DNA from: Ciborinia camelliae
Taxonomy: Eukaryota > Ascomycota > Leotiomycetes > Helotiales > Sclerotiniaceae
DNA: 64,000 bases
NCBI GenBank assembly: GCA_025890175.1
Contig: JANPYM010000005.1
Span: 1,750,440-1,814,439 of the forward strand
Reading direction: 5' to 3'
Numbering within the stretch: position 1 is the first letter of the stretch; the number at the start of each line of letters is the position of its first letter. Below are positions 48,701 through 60,643 of this stretch, in pieces. Position numbers and translations under genes: made by a program. The notes beneath the pieces were generated by a model. The model did not search any database. It was not told the DNA's origin and saw only the letters and a list, made by a program, of their open reading frames with translations.

Positions 48701-50638
48701 GAGTATGTCGATGGGACGGGACAAATCTGCAACTAGTACTTAGAGGTGTTGCCGATACTTGGGCGTTCTTGGCTCCAAGACGCCGTTGACTCATGAGTCA
48801 TGAGCTGAGTCGAATCGAGTTGAGGACTTGGACTTCATATTGTACTTTGTAAGAGATTCCAGACGCATAGAGGTTCTGATGCTCCGCCCTCCCAGGTGGT
48901 GAGTGACAAATAATTGGGCGGAAATTGCAATTTAAGAAGCGTGTGATCGCTGGAGTATTTGGTTCGTCGTCGCGTCCTCCTTGGAGGTCAAAAGTAAAAG
49001 TTTGCTCGTGGCACCACAAAAATATCACAAGTGTGATAAGATCTATGAAAGAAAGAGAGGAGAAATCAGAAGCTTATCACCATAGACTTCACTGTAGCAT
49101 GGAAACCCTATTTCGCTCACAGTGTGCCAGCTGGCACAGTTTGGAAAGCGTACGGCATCATGAGTATTTTGCAAACTATTGTACCCAATTCTTCATCTTG
49201 GGGTGTGCTCAGCATCGATTTCGTTAAGATGATCAAGATTATCTTTTCATTGGGTGCTCCGGTTTGGTTTTAGAAAACCACCATCTGATGGGCTCTGATG
49301 GTTGTTTTGCATTCAAGTACTCGAGAGTTCCAGACTTTTGCAACATCGATATAGGTGAATATGGCACGCGGTCTCGCACTAGGCCTATCGCGCACCATAT
49401 AGCTTCCTCCGAATCCAACTTTAGCATAGCATCAACAGTACTATATGCATAATACAGACCCTTCTATTCTTGATCAAAGCGTTATATCTCCACTAAGGTG
49501 ATACCAACAGAGCCTTCATGCTGAAGATGAAGTATCATCTTATCAATCAAAAGGAGCAACGGTAAAAGATGAGTAGACGAGCTCCCAAACAAATGCATAA
49601 CCAATTCGGCTATGAGGCGATGTAGGTGCAACTTGAAGCATTCCGCGTCAATTGATCTGCCAATCTTTTCATGCCAAGTAGACTAGTGTTGAAAACAAGT
49701 CGTGGGTTTTCAACAACTTGTTAATCCAAACTCCTTGGATTCAATTATATAAATGTAAAGATCTAGGCCATTTATTATGTGTTGGATAAATCACGTGCCT
49801 ACGGCACGCTAGCGCATGCGCGGCGTGCCGCTAGGATTATAACAAGAGAATTCCTAAAAGCTTCCTCTATCTTTTTTCTAACAAATGACATCATTGCGGA
49901 CTCCTAAATTTGGGATTTCTTGCATATAATATATCCATCTCGTGGAATGCTCTCCGATGTACAAAGCTATGTTGAGCTCTAGTAATGACGCTCTTCTTTG
50001 AAGATCACATTACCCATTTGTCCAGACTCGTCTCTATCTCTCTCATACACCTAGTTGTTTTACAGAATCGCCTCTTGCAGCATAGTTGACCGCCGCCTCT
50101 TATGTCGTGATACTAACCATCTGCCTCAGCCCCAGAGTCTCAACAGGTTCATTATCCTCTGGTATTGCATCAATTGTGCTGTTGTTATCACGCAACAATT
50201 GATGACTTCCCCCATAATTCTGAGCTCCGCCTTAAAGCACCCGAAGCAACTGCAGGCAAATTTTAGCACCGATGAGATACACTCAGGTTTTGTGGAACCT
50301 CACCACAGCCTTTTCCCAATCATAAATGTTGCACAGAAACTTCAGGACTATTCTGCCGTGGGTGAAGCCTTGGCTACAGCAGAAGCTGTGTCGATAAACC
50401 CCTCAAGCGCAGGCTAGTTTGAGCCTCTCATTCTATCAGTCAATGGTGGTACATCTGCAGGTGGCCGCTTCGCAACTCCGCCAATGCAATAGGATCTCCA
50501 ATCATTTGATATTCTAGAAATTGTTACACAATCTCAAAAGATTCATAACTCCATTGATTGCAATAATGGTGTGCTCTGTTGCTCATCAAGAGAAGACCCT
50601 CGGGTGGCTCTAGATTTTGGAGGCACTTGCTCAGCAAC
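45745..50638. other. Gene-sparse region of about 4.9 kb
   Basis: No gene supported. A GC-richer island at about 47455-47710 opens overlapping ORFs on both strands but shows no known domain. A possible solo-LTR-like segment with a GC-rich palindrome lies at about 49687-49883. Small ORFs at 48531, 48925 and 50055 lack support. Confidence 0.6.
49687..49883. mobile_element. Possible solo-LTR-like fragment
   Basis: Starts TGTTGAAAAC, which pairs perfectly with GTTTTCAACA 9 nt later, has a TATATAA at about 49747-49753 and could end CTAACA. TG..CA ends with TGTT/AACA are LTR-like, but no target-site duplication was found (ACTAG versus AATGA), so the boundaries are uncertain. Confidence 0.25.
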
Positions 50639-52716
50639 ATGTTGTTTCTTATATATATAATTACTTCACATTTTGGATCAATATATGGGCATCCTATCGC
50701 CAGCGCAGACTCTGATATCGTTAATATCACAGCCTTACAGACAGAAATTGCCCCTGATTGGGTATCTGCCCCACATGATCGAGGAACTTGGAACATACTG
50801 TACGGATGCATTTGTACTTTGATAGCATGCGTTTACACGGCCATTCATTTGAATATCCCTCCTAGTCATGAAAGCAAGTGGGCTACTTTCGGAAGAAAAG
50901 TTAAATGGATTTTTATCGCCCTTTTCGCTGCCGAACTAGTGGCCTATACGGCCTTTGAAAAATATTACCTTGGTCGCAAATTCCTCAAGAAATTGATTTC
51001 AAAGGAAGAAGCAAAGGTAATCGATCTACGTGGCTCATAGAGTCTAATGTTGACATTAATTAGGTTGAGAAGGGGTCCAGAAGTTCTCCAAAATCGGATT
51101 TTAACATGGTTTATGCTCACTATGTTATGATGGGTGGATTTGCTGCAAATGTGAGCGAGCTACACAATGTCATCAAGATGGTAACCATTACCCCCGAAGG
51201 AGTTCTTTTCCTCTCAAGCTTCGGTCAGACTCCGCGAATCAGCCAAAGTGAAATCCAGGACAAAAGCAAGTCAGACCGAATTGGAAAAGGGTTGGTCTGC
51301 CTGCAAGTTATATGGAGCATTGGCCAAGCAATTGAAAGAAAGATCTCGGGATACCCTACCACTTTACTCGAAGTGCATACCATTGTCCACGTCGTATGTG
51401 CACTTTTCCTCTACGCTTTGTGGTACCAGAAGCCTTTGAATGTTGGAGTGCCAACCATTATCGACTTCAAAGGACCGGACGCCAAGTACTTGGCATATAT
51501 GTTGGAGCTGGCAGCGGTGCCAGGGGATCATTCCAATCTATTACATCCTGTAAGGAAGTGGTCGAATTTCAACCCACCACCAAGCCACCATCATGGTTTC
51601 AAGGTTCTCAATATAGATACACTAGCGAGTAAGACAGACTCAAGATCTCACTACGGCGACCCTAGAATGATTATGTTCCATGACGCACATCCCATGATCA
51701 AAGTTACTACTTCGGTTTCTCTACCAAAAGGCAATATCTCAATCTCAAGCGAAAAGACGGTATCCAGAGGATTGGACAGTATTGTGACGCATGTTGATCG
51801 AACGAAAGAAACCATCTCTGATCTTTCTGTGCCATGCAATGCGAGCTACGAGCCTCTAGAATATACCCCGAATGGAGACGGCATAGACATTGTTTGTATC
51901 CTGGTTACCGGCCAGTCACTAAAGTCTGGCTGTGGTCCTGGGCTAGATCATCGGACTGGCAAGATCAACCATAGCATCGCCTACGATAGCAGGTCCATCA
52001 AGGTATCTCTATCATCTAAAGATGTGAAGAGGCTTCATCTAGCTGCCGAATACATGAAGGGCGCCCCACTACCACCAATAAAGAAAGTAGATACCAAGGA
52101 TATTGACCAGGAAGTGTTATTCAACGATAAGGTTGATCAAAACTCTTCACCCATTAGCCGCTTTGTTAGGATTAGGGGTGCCAAGCTATCTCTTTCATTG
52201 AGAGCACAAAACATGAGCGGCAGTATCTTTCAAGGTATACCACGCGATGCAACATATCTTTCAGCAGCATTGGCTTTGGTTCCCACAGTATATGGAACTG
52301 CACACATTGGTGCTCTCGATATTTTGTTCCCAAGCGCAGTCGAACGGTTATTGTGGAAGATATCATGCTATTATCTAATTGCTGCCGCCATCAGCTTCAG
52401 TCTATGGTCTCTTATCAAGTATGCGGACAAATGGGTCGGGAGAATATTTAAAATGCACGATAGTCCACTAGAGTTATGGGAGATCTTCTTGATGCGATAC
52501 AGTTATACTTTAGATGGAAAGAAAGAGAAAAGTGTTCGCGCTTGTTTCGCGACTTTGCACTATAGCAGGTTGGCTATGTTGTCGCTTTTGTCATCTGGTT
52601 ATGTCGCAGCTCGAATATATTTGGTTGCTGAATCATTCATTTCCTTGCGTCATGTACCGATTGGAGTCTACCAGACCCCTAGCCTCAATATCATGGGCAA
52701 TCTACCACATCTTTGA
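50639..52716 (+). CDS. Conserved fungal multi-pass membrane protein of unknown function
   Basis: Two exons, 50639-51016 and 51064-52716, joined over a 47-nt intron (GTAATC donor, ATTAATTAG end); 676 residues. The ATG at 50639 starts a signal-peptide-like stretch (MLFLIYIITSHFGSIYG); the open codon further upstream is TTG. After a short extracytoplasmic segment comes RGTWNILYGCICTLIACVYT with AIHLNIPP, a signature I recognise from many unnamed Pezizomycotina proteins, followed by KGLVCLQVIWSIGQAIERK and VHVVCALFLYALWYQKPLNV. A variable hydrophilic middle (about 230-470) precedes two or three C-terminal membrane segments and an end VGVYQTP-like motif. No catalytic motif is evident and no function can be assigned. 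Confidence 0.8.
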
Positions 52717-54516
52717 AGACGCCATATTGGCTGTTATCGACATGATCTATCTATTGAAAAGGAAAACTGCGGTGATTGCGAGTCGAGAAGTATGCGGCGT
52801 ACTATGTCTGTTTGGTTAGGTTTGATCTGTTATGCTAGAACGAAAATCATGTTGTAGTGAATAATTAGGTATTCCCTTAGTTTTGTGGGTCGATCTGAAT
52901 CTTTTTGAAATCTTTGCATCTTGCCTCTATGCACAGTATGGTGACGATCTAATCCAAAACATGAAATCGCAAGATCGCAAGATCTCTATACATACCTATG
53001 CAGCTGTAACGAACAGTAAGAAACTATGTAAGCTCTCATTCATTTTGTAGTATCGGTAAATATTTTCAATTCAATCAACGTAACAGTAGAGTGGCCATCC
53101 TGAACGTATATTGCGAATACTCATCTTCCAGTCTCACCTAAGCCAATGACCTGCTTGGCATTAATTCATGTCGGTGTTAAAGCCTAATAGCCAAATAAAA
53201 CTTGCTTGATGTGGCGATTTCGAACACCCACAGCAAATTTCTACGAAATAAATGCAAATTTGTCGGTCTGGTCCACCCCATTCATCAATCCGGCCCATTG
53301 GCTAATAGGAACCCCTTACCCGAACCGAACGAATATATACCAGATGAGAATTGTCAGAACATAATAAGATCTAAATGGTTGCTTGCTTAAAATTACTTGA
53401 AGCTTGTAGAGTGTTTACCATTGTCATGCCTAGGCCCCTGCCTAGTGAATGCCATGTAGATAATCACGTGATCACTCACTAAATTAGGTGATAATCTCTT
53501 CAAAAAGGAAACTTTCCTCTTTAGCATAGTTCTTTTGTCTGATTGCTGATACATAAAGCTATTCCCATATTCTGATGTAACGCGTGTGACAACCATCTAT
53601 ACCTACGTGCTATTAGCACCCATGCGGAAGGGACGAGTATGATATGCCCAACAGGTGCATCATCGTCAAGGCTCTGGAATCACTGTTAACGTTTCCAAAC
53701 TCTGTCTGTTCACCAAGTATGATATTGATTTGTGACGTTGGCATGTTTGGGAAGTCGAGAAATTTCATGCATTCCACACCGATTGTTTGCACAGACCTAT
53801 TGCCTTGAAACAATGGCATAGATGGAAGATTGTCTCATACCACATGCGATGTATCGGCCTGTGGTTACAGCATCATTTCTCTGCTCTGGCAGCTCTGCAG
53901 TGAACCTTTGTACAAGAAGGGTAGATGCGAACTGCAACTCCAGCTCCATGGTCCTTTTAGCCCGTGAATACTCCAGCACAGTCGAATCATGAACAGCTTT
54001 GCATAATTCCTCCTGAAGATGTTGAGAGGATACGCATTCGTTCATAAGAGTGGAATCTTAGCATTGAGGAGATCGCCACGCTATGATGTTTGCACTTGCA
54101 ATTGCTGGAAGGTTAAATCCATCAATGAATATGGTATGTAGTATCAATGCAATGCAATGCAATGCAGCACTAATACCAGGTACGTCAACTAAGAGTGATG
54201 ACAGATCTCTATTCAGCTATTAATGCATAGCTACCTAGCTGACCGTAAGTGATACATCGCCTCGTTTCTTTCATCGAAGGATACCGTCCTGAGAATAATA
54301 TGTGGTAGATTTTTTAAACTTCAGAATAATTGTAGAATTTTACTCCTATAAACATTGAAACTTCTTAATTCAACTAAAAACCAGGGGCCCCCGAGATAAA
54401 ATAAATATGGACCCCACCTCGCTAAAAGCCATCCGATATCATACTGATAATGTCCGATAATGTTGTCCATCTTTCTTTCTTTTTTTCTTTCTCATCACCA
54501 GTTTCTCCAACCCAAA
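52717..54516. other. Intergenic with a possible decayed small ORF pair
   Basis: No firm gene. On the minus strand two overlapping ORFs in different frames (54045-53797 and 53819-53613) have fairly natural composition and may be a decayed exon. A CAATG pentanucleotide repeat occurs at about 54147-54166. Confidence 0.5.
53613..54045 (-). pseudogene. Possible frameshifted remnant of a small gene
   Basis: An ATG at 54045 opens 82 codons ending at 53797. A second frame from 53819 continues 68 codons to 53613 with coding-like composition (VECMKFLDFPNMPTSQINII). A shift between frames near 53800 would explain both. No homology is recognised and neither piece has clear splice signals; this is weak. 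Confidence 0.22.
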
Positions 54517-55894
54517 ATGTCGTTCTTTAGACCTCGCCATGCCGCTCTTTTGCTCTCAATTGCAATTGTATGCGTATATGCTCACGGCCATGCTCACGAC
54601 CATGCTTCCCCCATTGCGAGCATGAGTTTGCCTGCGATAGAGGATCAGCTCCAAGTAAGCTCGTAAAATGATCTTGCCAAGTCCTGTCTAACCAGTCCCC
54701 TTGATAGCAATGCCCTCTTGTGCAAGATCTCAATGCGTATCAACAAGCTTCATCTCATCATGTTACTTCAACCCTCACTTCCCGCATATTCGCAATCCTC
54801 TTTCCTTCCACACCCGCCGTCAATGCCCTTCTAGCAACCCTCTACATCTCTGGGCCTCCCAATTTCCTCCTCGCACTATGCCCACCGAACATCGACCCTT
54901 CTTCTCTCTCCATAATGGTAGCTTTTGCAGTCGGTGGTCTCTTAGGTGATACATTGTTCCATCTTCTCCCGGAAATCTTCGTCGGCGAGGGCGACCATGA
55001 AACTGTGCGTTTTGTATTGGTGGAACCAAACAGGAATTTATTGTTGGGAGTTGCGATTCTGGTTGGATTCGTTACATTTGTTGCTATGGATAAAGGATTA
55101 AGAATTGCTACTGGTGGAGGAGGCCACAATCACTCGCATGGTCATGAGAGCGAGAAGGAAACTTCTGCTGTGTCGAGCAGTTTGGATGATACACCTGCCA
55201 AAGGTACTAGATCAAGGAAGAAGGAGAACGGAAAGGCCATTGTCGAAGTTGAGAAGACTGAAAAGGAGATCAACTCCAGTGTGAAGCTTGCTGGATATCT
55301 CAATCTTATGTATGTCCTGTCGCGAAAGGAATGGGGAGGACTTTTGCTAACTATACAACAGCGCGGATTTCACCCATAACATCACAGACGGTCTCGCTAT
55401 GTCCTCTTCTTTCTATGCGTCCCCAACAATTGGTGCAACAACTGCGGTCGCGGTATTCTTCCACGAAATCCCCCACGAAGTCGGTGATTTTGCTCTCCTA
55501 ATCCAATCCGGGTTCTCCAAACGTGCAGCAATGGGCGCACAATTCGTAACCGCACTTGGAGCTCTTCTCGGCACAGTTATTGGTATCACGATACAAGAAT
55601 TAGGCTCTAGTTCAGAAGGTGGTATTGGCAGATTCGACGGACTTATGGGTACGAGTTTGGAGTGGGGTGATATGTTGTTACCGTTTACTGCTGGGACGTT
55701 TTTGTATGTGGGAACTGTGGCGGTTATTCCGGAATTGTTGGAGACTGGGAAGGATAGAGGTGTTGAGTTGACAAAGACTCTCAAGCAATTCGTGGCTATG
55801 GCTGCTGGAGCTGGAATTATGCTTTAGTAAGTTCTCTTTGTCTGATTTGATTTTAGAATGGTTGCTGACATTACATAGCATTTCATGGCATTAA
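54517..55894 (+). CDS. ZIP-family zinc transporter, KE4/ZIP7 (LIV-1) type
   Basis: Four exons: 54517-54654, 54708-55309, 55362-55826, 55879-55894; 406 residues. The N-terminus is a signal peptide followed by a His-rich segment (AHGHAHDHA). A second His-rich loop (GGGGHNHSHGHES) precedes a Lys/Glu-rich cytoplasmic loop. The transport core has HNITDGLA (about 252-259) and HEIPHEVGD (about 281-289), the paired metal-binding motifs of the LIV-1 subfamily. Members such as yeast Yke4 and human ZIP7 move zinc out of the ER/Golgi into the cytosol. The last exon is only 16 nt: reading on at 55825 meets TAG, but its last base begins a GTAAGT donor, and splicing adds an ISWH end typical of ZIP proteins. 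ER/Golgi location is inferred from the family. Confidence 0.9.
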
Positions 55895-56230
55895 AACGGC
55901 TTCACGAAACGAGAAATTATGACCTATTTTGGGCCGGATCAATGGCATAGCTTCAGGTTTTTGGAAATTTTGGACACCATATACGTCAATAGAAGTAGGA
56001 TGAGGGAAAAATACATCATGGATAAAGCCATCCTACAAAATCGAAACATATCATGGTATCTAAGTTCAATAGAAAAGTTATAGCTCCTTCAATATGAATG
56101 TAAAGTATTCGACGCCGGGATGCAGCCGTCCTGTGACTGCTCCCTTGGTGCAATACAACGAACGCCAGTATTCCGATACGATCCCTAAAACATGCCTCAT
56201 ATAATCATAAGGTAATCATAACTCGCCCTC
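55895..56230. other. Intergenic between convergent genes
   Basis: 336 bp holding the 3' UTRs of the ZIP and UCH genes; nothing else seen. Confidence 0.7.
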
Positions 56231-57121
56231 CTAGTCAAGACTAGGTGCTAATGCAATCAAGCTAAATCTCAACTCTTCACCATTCTCTCCTTCACGCTTC
56301 ATAAATTCCCTCACTCCCCAATCCAATGCCTTTTCGCTCAGAACATCTTCATCTGCTTCCAGTGCCCCCAATTCAAGTGGACCTCTCCTCCTTCCATCCA
56401 TCTCCCACAGATTATTCTTCTCATCTTTGACAAAGCACACATAGTGCAAATCGATGTCATCTTCGGCATTGGGTGCGGAGGATTGTCCTTGAGTCGCGGC
56501 GCTTTGATGGGCAGATTCGAGGGGTTGAGAATTGTAGAGGAGATCTGCGCGGTCGGCGGCTGGGAGGGGGATGGCGTCTTTGATTATTTTATCTAGGTCG
56601 GTACCTTGTTCTGGAAAAGAAGAAATCATATTAGATTTTTCTGTTTGTTCAAATGTTCAAACGAATTAAGGGAACAGAACTGAACATACCAATGAAGCCC
56701 CTTGCAGCTCCATTGCTCACAGCATGCAAAAGCCCAATTAATCCGCATGCATTCCTAATGGTCTGTTTATACCAAACGACCGGTTCACCCTCACCCTTCC
56801 CCTTATAGTCCTCCCGTTCCTTGTCCTCAGCCATGCGGAATTGCTCGTAGGTCTTGGAGATTGGAAAAACCAACAAAAGAGCGAGAGCAGGACGAGGGAT
56901 GAAAGAGAGAAGGGATGGATCCTCGATGGAGAATACGTCATGGAATGAGAGTGTTGTTGAAAGACCAAGCTTGTGAAGGAGAGACGACATCACTTCGGGG
57001 TTGTTTTCTGTGGAAGAGGTTAGCTTGGGATGGAAGAGGAGTATTGGGGGAAGGATATACCTAAGGGGATGAAGGCCTTCTTGTTTGAAGGGACATCTGG
57101 GTTGTTTATTTCTTCCACCAT
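56231..57121 (-). CDS. Ubiquitin carboxyl-terminal hydrolase, UCH-L3/Yuh1 type (C12 peptidase)
   Basis: Three exons on the minus strand: 57121-57061, 57007-56690, 56610-56231; 252 residues, close to the usual size of this family. Catalytic residues are all visible: oxyanion Gln in WYKQTIRNACG (about 102), nucleophile Cys in the same motif (about 108), His in DIDLHYVCF (about 182) and Asp in LWEMDGRR (about 198). The family releases ubiquitin or NEDD8 from small C-terminal adducts. Introns carry GTATAT/CACAG and GTATGT/TCCAG ends and keep frame. The ATG at 57121 is followed by VEEINNPDVPS; the preceding sequence is AT-rich leader. Confidence 0.94.
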
Positions 57122-58171
57122 TTTGATTTTATTGGTTGATACAGTTGAATAATTGCAATGTTGGTTCACGGGTTGTATGTGGAAGTTGAAAGAAAGCTTT
57201 AAATGGCAGCTTTATTACTGCCTAGATGAGTACGTAGGTACCTAACTTGGAAATTCCATTGATAGTAACCTTTACCCCGCGATTCGGATAATTGATAGAC
57301 CGGCCTCCGGAGCTAACATTATATATTTTATTACCTCGCATTTTACGGGTGAATTTCAGAGTTCTTGATCTTTACTACCGCATCATTTACTTATGTTATG
57401 TACAATTGCAATACGAAAATGTCAAAATGTCAAAATGCCCCCAAGTCAAAATACATTTGAAGTATTCACAACCTTCTCTGTAGGCAGGTTGTACGTGTAC
57501 GATCTGCACGCCATGGGCACTGGTTTTCTTGTTTGTTGCACTCCTCAGTAGTTCTAGAAGAGGTCCATATCTCCAATGCCGGATTCGAATTCCGTCTTAT
57601 TGAATCAATTTATACAAATTGAGAGTCTGAAGTCTGAAACATTGTCCAAACTGTATTAACGATTGGATTGCGCAAACTTCAAGCCTTGCTAAGAATCATC
57701 TGAAATTGAAAGTCGAAATAGAGTTCGGGTCGAAACACGCTTGTTTCCTTTGTGTCCAGATTTTCAATTTATATAGCAGCATATACCCATGTATTGTGCC
57801 GCAATTTGCATGGATAACACAGGCAGATTTTATCTTGTTGTCCCTTTCGTCTGAATTTGCCCTTTGGTGTCATGCGTTTCTCCTTCATTAAGGCTTAATC
57901 TATCAGAAGAAACCCTAAAACGAGGTAAAGTCAGTCAACTTCTTTGGGGAAGCTTCATGAAACCATACCATACCAAATGAAATGAAATGAGGAATCATGC
58001 GGAGTCGCAGAGAGAGATGTATATAAATATATGAACTGGCTTCTCGGACCGCATACCCTTTCATCCAAAGTATCACCGTGTGACTCTGCTTCTCACTTCC
58101 ATTCCTTTTAAGACGTTAACTAACATCAATACACTCATTTGTTTTTACATTCATTCACATTCTTTTAAATT
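57122..58171. other. Divergent intergenic region
   Basis: No gene supported. A TATA-like TATATAAA occurs at 58020-58027, about 145 bp before the GH131 start codon, with ACATTC/CATTCA repeats near 58150 in the leader. Confidence 0.6.
58020..58027 (+). promoter_or_regulatory. Putative TATA box of the GH131 gene
   Basis: TATATAAA about 145 bp upstream of the ATG at 58172. Spacing is plausible; not tested. Confidence 0.4.
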
Positions 58172-59194
58172 ATGGCCCTTCACTCTTTTCTCGGATTGTC
58201 ATTGTTGACTCTTGCCTCTGTCACCCAGGCGCAAGATTGTCCAATCCAATTTGAAGGACGTTTACCAGTAGGCACCTTACCAAGTGCATTTGATACCTCC
58301 AATACAAGTCTCTACAATCCTACTTACAACTTTGGAGCGAGTATGTTTGCTTTGCTCTTTTATATAGCGTTCCATCTAACGTTTCCAGATCTCACATGGA
58401 GTGAAATAATCAAAATCCCAACTGACATCCCCACTTCTTTGGTGAGTCACCTCCTATATCATACTTCTCACGCAACTAACAATCTCGCAGTATGATGGGA
58501 ACTCATCTGAACCTTTCGAGGTTACCCTATCTGATGCCTCCATTTTTGCTCCTTCCTCAACCAACGTTCAAGTCGGATTTCGTCGTGCTGAACTGATGCC
58601 ATTATCAAATAATGGCTCTGATGCCTCTACCACTGGCATTAAAACTCTTCATTTCTCCATCATGAAGGATTCATCTCGTCCATTGAATCTCAGCCACGAA
58701 TATCAAATTGCCTTCGTTGAAAGTGCAGATTACAGCACAAATCAATTCGCATTGAAGACGGGAACTATTTTGGACTCAAACAATACGGACTCAAATGTTT
58801 TGAGAGTCATTGGAAATGTCAACAAAGGAGCCACCGAACTCTTTACCACCGCCTTCACTGATGGATGGCACAATTTTGGGTTGAAATTGGACTTTACCGC
58901 TAAGTTTGTTCCCTTACCTTCTTTTTTCCTCGTATATACATCTAACCTTCAATTAGTACAACACAAGTGTTCTATTCCGCCTCCTCCAAAGCTCTCAAAT
59001 CAGTAACAGAAGCCTTACCCAATGACATCTCGGGACGAGGTCAATATCACTTCGGTTTGTTGAAGAAGCCAACGGATTTTGCTGCTGGTGCGGATATCTC
59101 AAAGAACGGATTTCAAGAGAGTGGCATTAATGAGGGATTGATCTTTGGAGGTATTTTCATGGAGGATAACGACAATTGTGAGGATGTTTGTTAG
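58172..59194 (+). CDS. Secreted GH131 beta-glucanase
   Basis: Four exons: 58172-58340, 58389-58441, 58491-58903, 58957-59194; 290 residues. The signal peptide (MALHSFLGLSLLTLASVTQA) is followed by QDCPIQFEGRLPVGTL and YNPTYNFGA, then NLTWSEIIKIP, PFEVTLSD and FRRAELMP. The domain covers essentially all of the mature protein, and the C-terminal GGIFMEDNDNC also matches the GH131 pattern. GH131 enzymes act on beta-1,3, beta-1,6 or beta-1,4 glucans and are common in plant-associated fungi. The third intron has an unusual GTTTGT donor; the other splice sites are regular. Several N-x-S/T sequons suggest glycosylation. Catalytic residues were not assigned by me. Confidence 0.9.
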
Positions 59195-60474
59195 AAGGCT
59201 CATTAGGGGTGGACAAGGAGGAAGTGTAGGGACTGGAAAACGGGTGGATACTACGGTCTTGTTTAAACAAGGAAAAATACGCCCTGGTGGTGTAAATGCC
59301 GGGTTTCTAAAACATCCATCTAATTACTTCTCCGGCACTGTCGATATCTGCGAAGGCTTGTTAGTATGGTTCTTGTTTGAAAAATCCTATACTCTACTTG
59401 AAATATATCGAAGGCGTGAATATCTACATATCTCGCTTTTGAATTCTATATTTTTTGTTCCAACTATTTCCAATGCCTTTACTCCAAAAGAATCTCAACC
59501 CCTCGCTTCTCGAATTCGGGAATCAACTCATTATCTGCTCGGTCTAATGTCTAATCCGATAATTTTCATTTTGCTTCAGGACCCATAGAGTCTTTGATGG
59601 ATGTGGATTGCACAGGGCGATATTTTCTCTCCAATATGCACGGCAAGGCTTTTGCAAAGAAATCTTTTGTATGCCTAGGTAATTTAAGATTAGAGAAAAA
59701 GGGGGTATTGTATAATGTAGGGTTGGAGAATGAAGGGGTATTGTATGATTGAAATTAAAGAACAAAGGGGTATTATATAATATTATATAATTTGGAGTTG
59801 GGAAATAAGGGTTGATTGTATAATTTGGGGGCTGGGGAATAGAAGGATGTTGAATAATTTGGAGTTGGGAAATTAGAAGGACATATACTAACTATCCTTC
59901 TTTTTGAAGATCCGTTTCTCCCGTATTTATATTATAATTGTTCGAGAGAACTCGAAGACGGAACTCGTAGACGGCATTGGCCAATTCTCATCCCATTATA
60001 GGTCATCTACTGTAGATGTATATCTAGGCATGGGGATTAGGTCGGGTTAGCTTGGGTTGGGTTGTCTGGATGAAGAACTTTTGTCATTGCTCAAAGCAAA
60101 ACGGCCGGAAGAGCTAATTCTGGGACGGCGACTCGGACGCAACCCCGAATCTATACTTGGGAAGAAATGACTTTATTTCCGCAAGGCTGTTTGGTAGATG
60201 TAGGAAATTTCTCGTATATTTGAATCTCAGGTCATTATTATATTATTGTCAAGTTTCAACTGCCTGCACTCTCGGTCCCTAGTGGATCTAACCAATCCAC
60301 AACCCCATCTCGGCTAACCCCTTCATCAACCTTCCATGTACCCCACCACCAAGCAAAAAAATCTTCACTCCAAATAATCCTCACTCCTCAAAATCTTCAC
60401 CCTTCATTCAGTAGGTACCATAGGTAGCAAAACTAAAAGTCAGCCAAAACAAAAAAAGTGATTAACGGAGGTAT
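59195..60474. other. Intergenic with degenerate AT-rich repeats
   Basis: The frame after the GH131 stop is open for about 130 codons but has no recognisable domain. From about 59690 to 59880 there are degenerate repeats of GGGGTATTGTATAAT and TTTGGAGTTGGGAAAT. Confidence 0.65.
60451..60457 (-). terminator. Pol III terminator of tRNA-Trp
   Basis: Run of seven T on the minus strand, about 20 nt after the tRNA 3' end. Confidence 0.6.
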
Positions 60475-60546
60475 TGAACCACACCCGATTTGAACGGATA
60501 ACCTTTCGATCTGGAGTCGAACGCGCTACCGTTGCGCCAGCGGTCC
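60475..60546 (-). tRNA. tRNA-Trp (CCA), no intron
   Basis: A 72-nt cloverleaf on the minus strand. The acceptor GGACCGC pairs with GTGGTTC plus discriminator A; the D arm is GCGC/GCGC, the anticodon stem TTCGA/TCGAA with loop CTCCAGA (anticodon CCA), and the T arm ATCCG-TTCAAAT-CGGGT. A T7 run on the transcribed strand just downstream (about 60451-60457) fits a Pol III terminator. There is no intron in the anticodon loop. Confidence 0.93.
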
Positions 60547-60643
60547 TTAATCACATGACTGTTGTATTCTATGCGTTCTTTGAACAATATATGCCCCAAC
60601 TCTTCATCAAACTCAAACTCAAGCCCGAACTCAAACTCAAACT

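Noticed and set aside
59145..59588. ORF continuing past the GH131 stop as a second gene or extension
   Set aside because: The GH131 C-terminal motif is complete before the stop, and the following residues show no domain.
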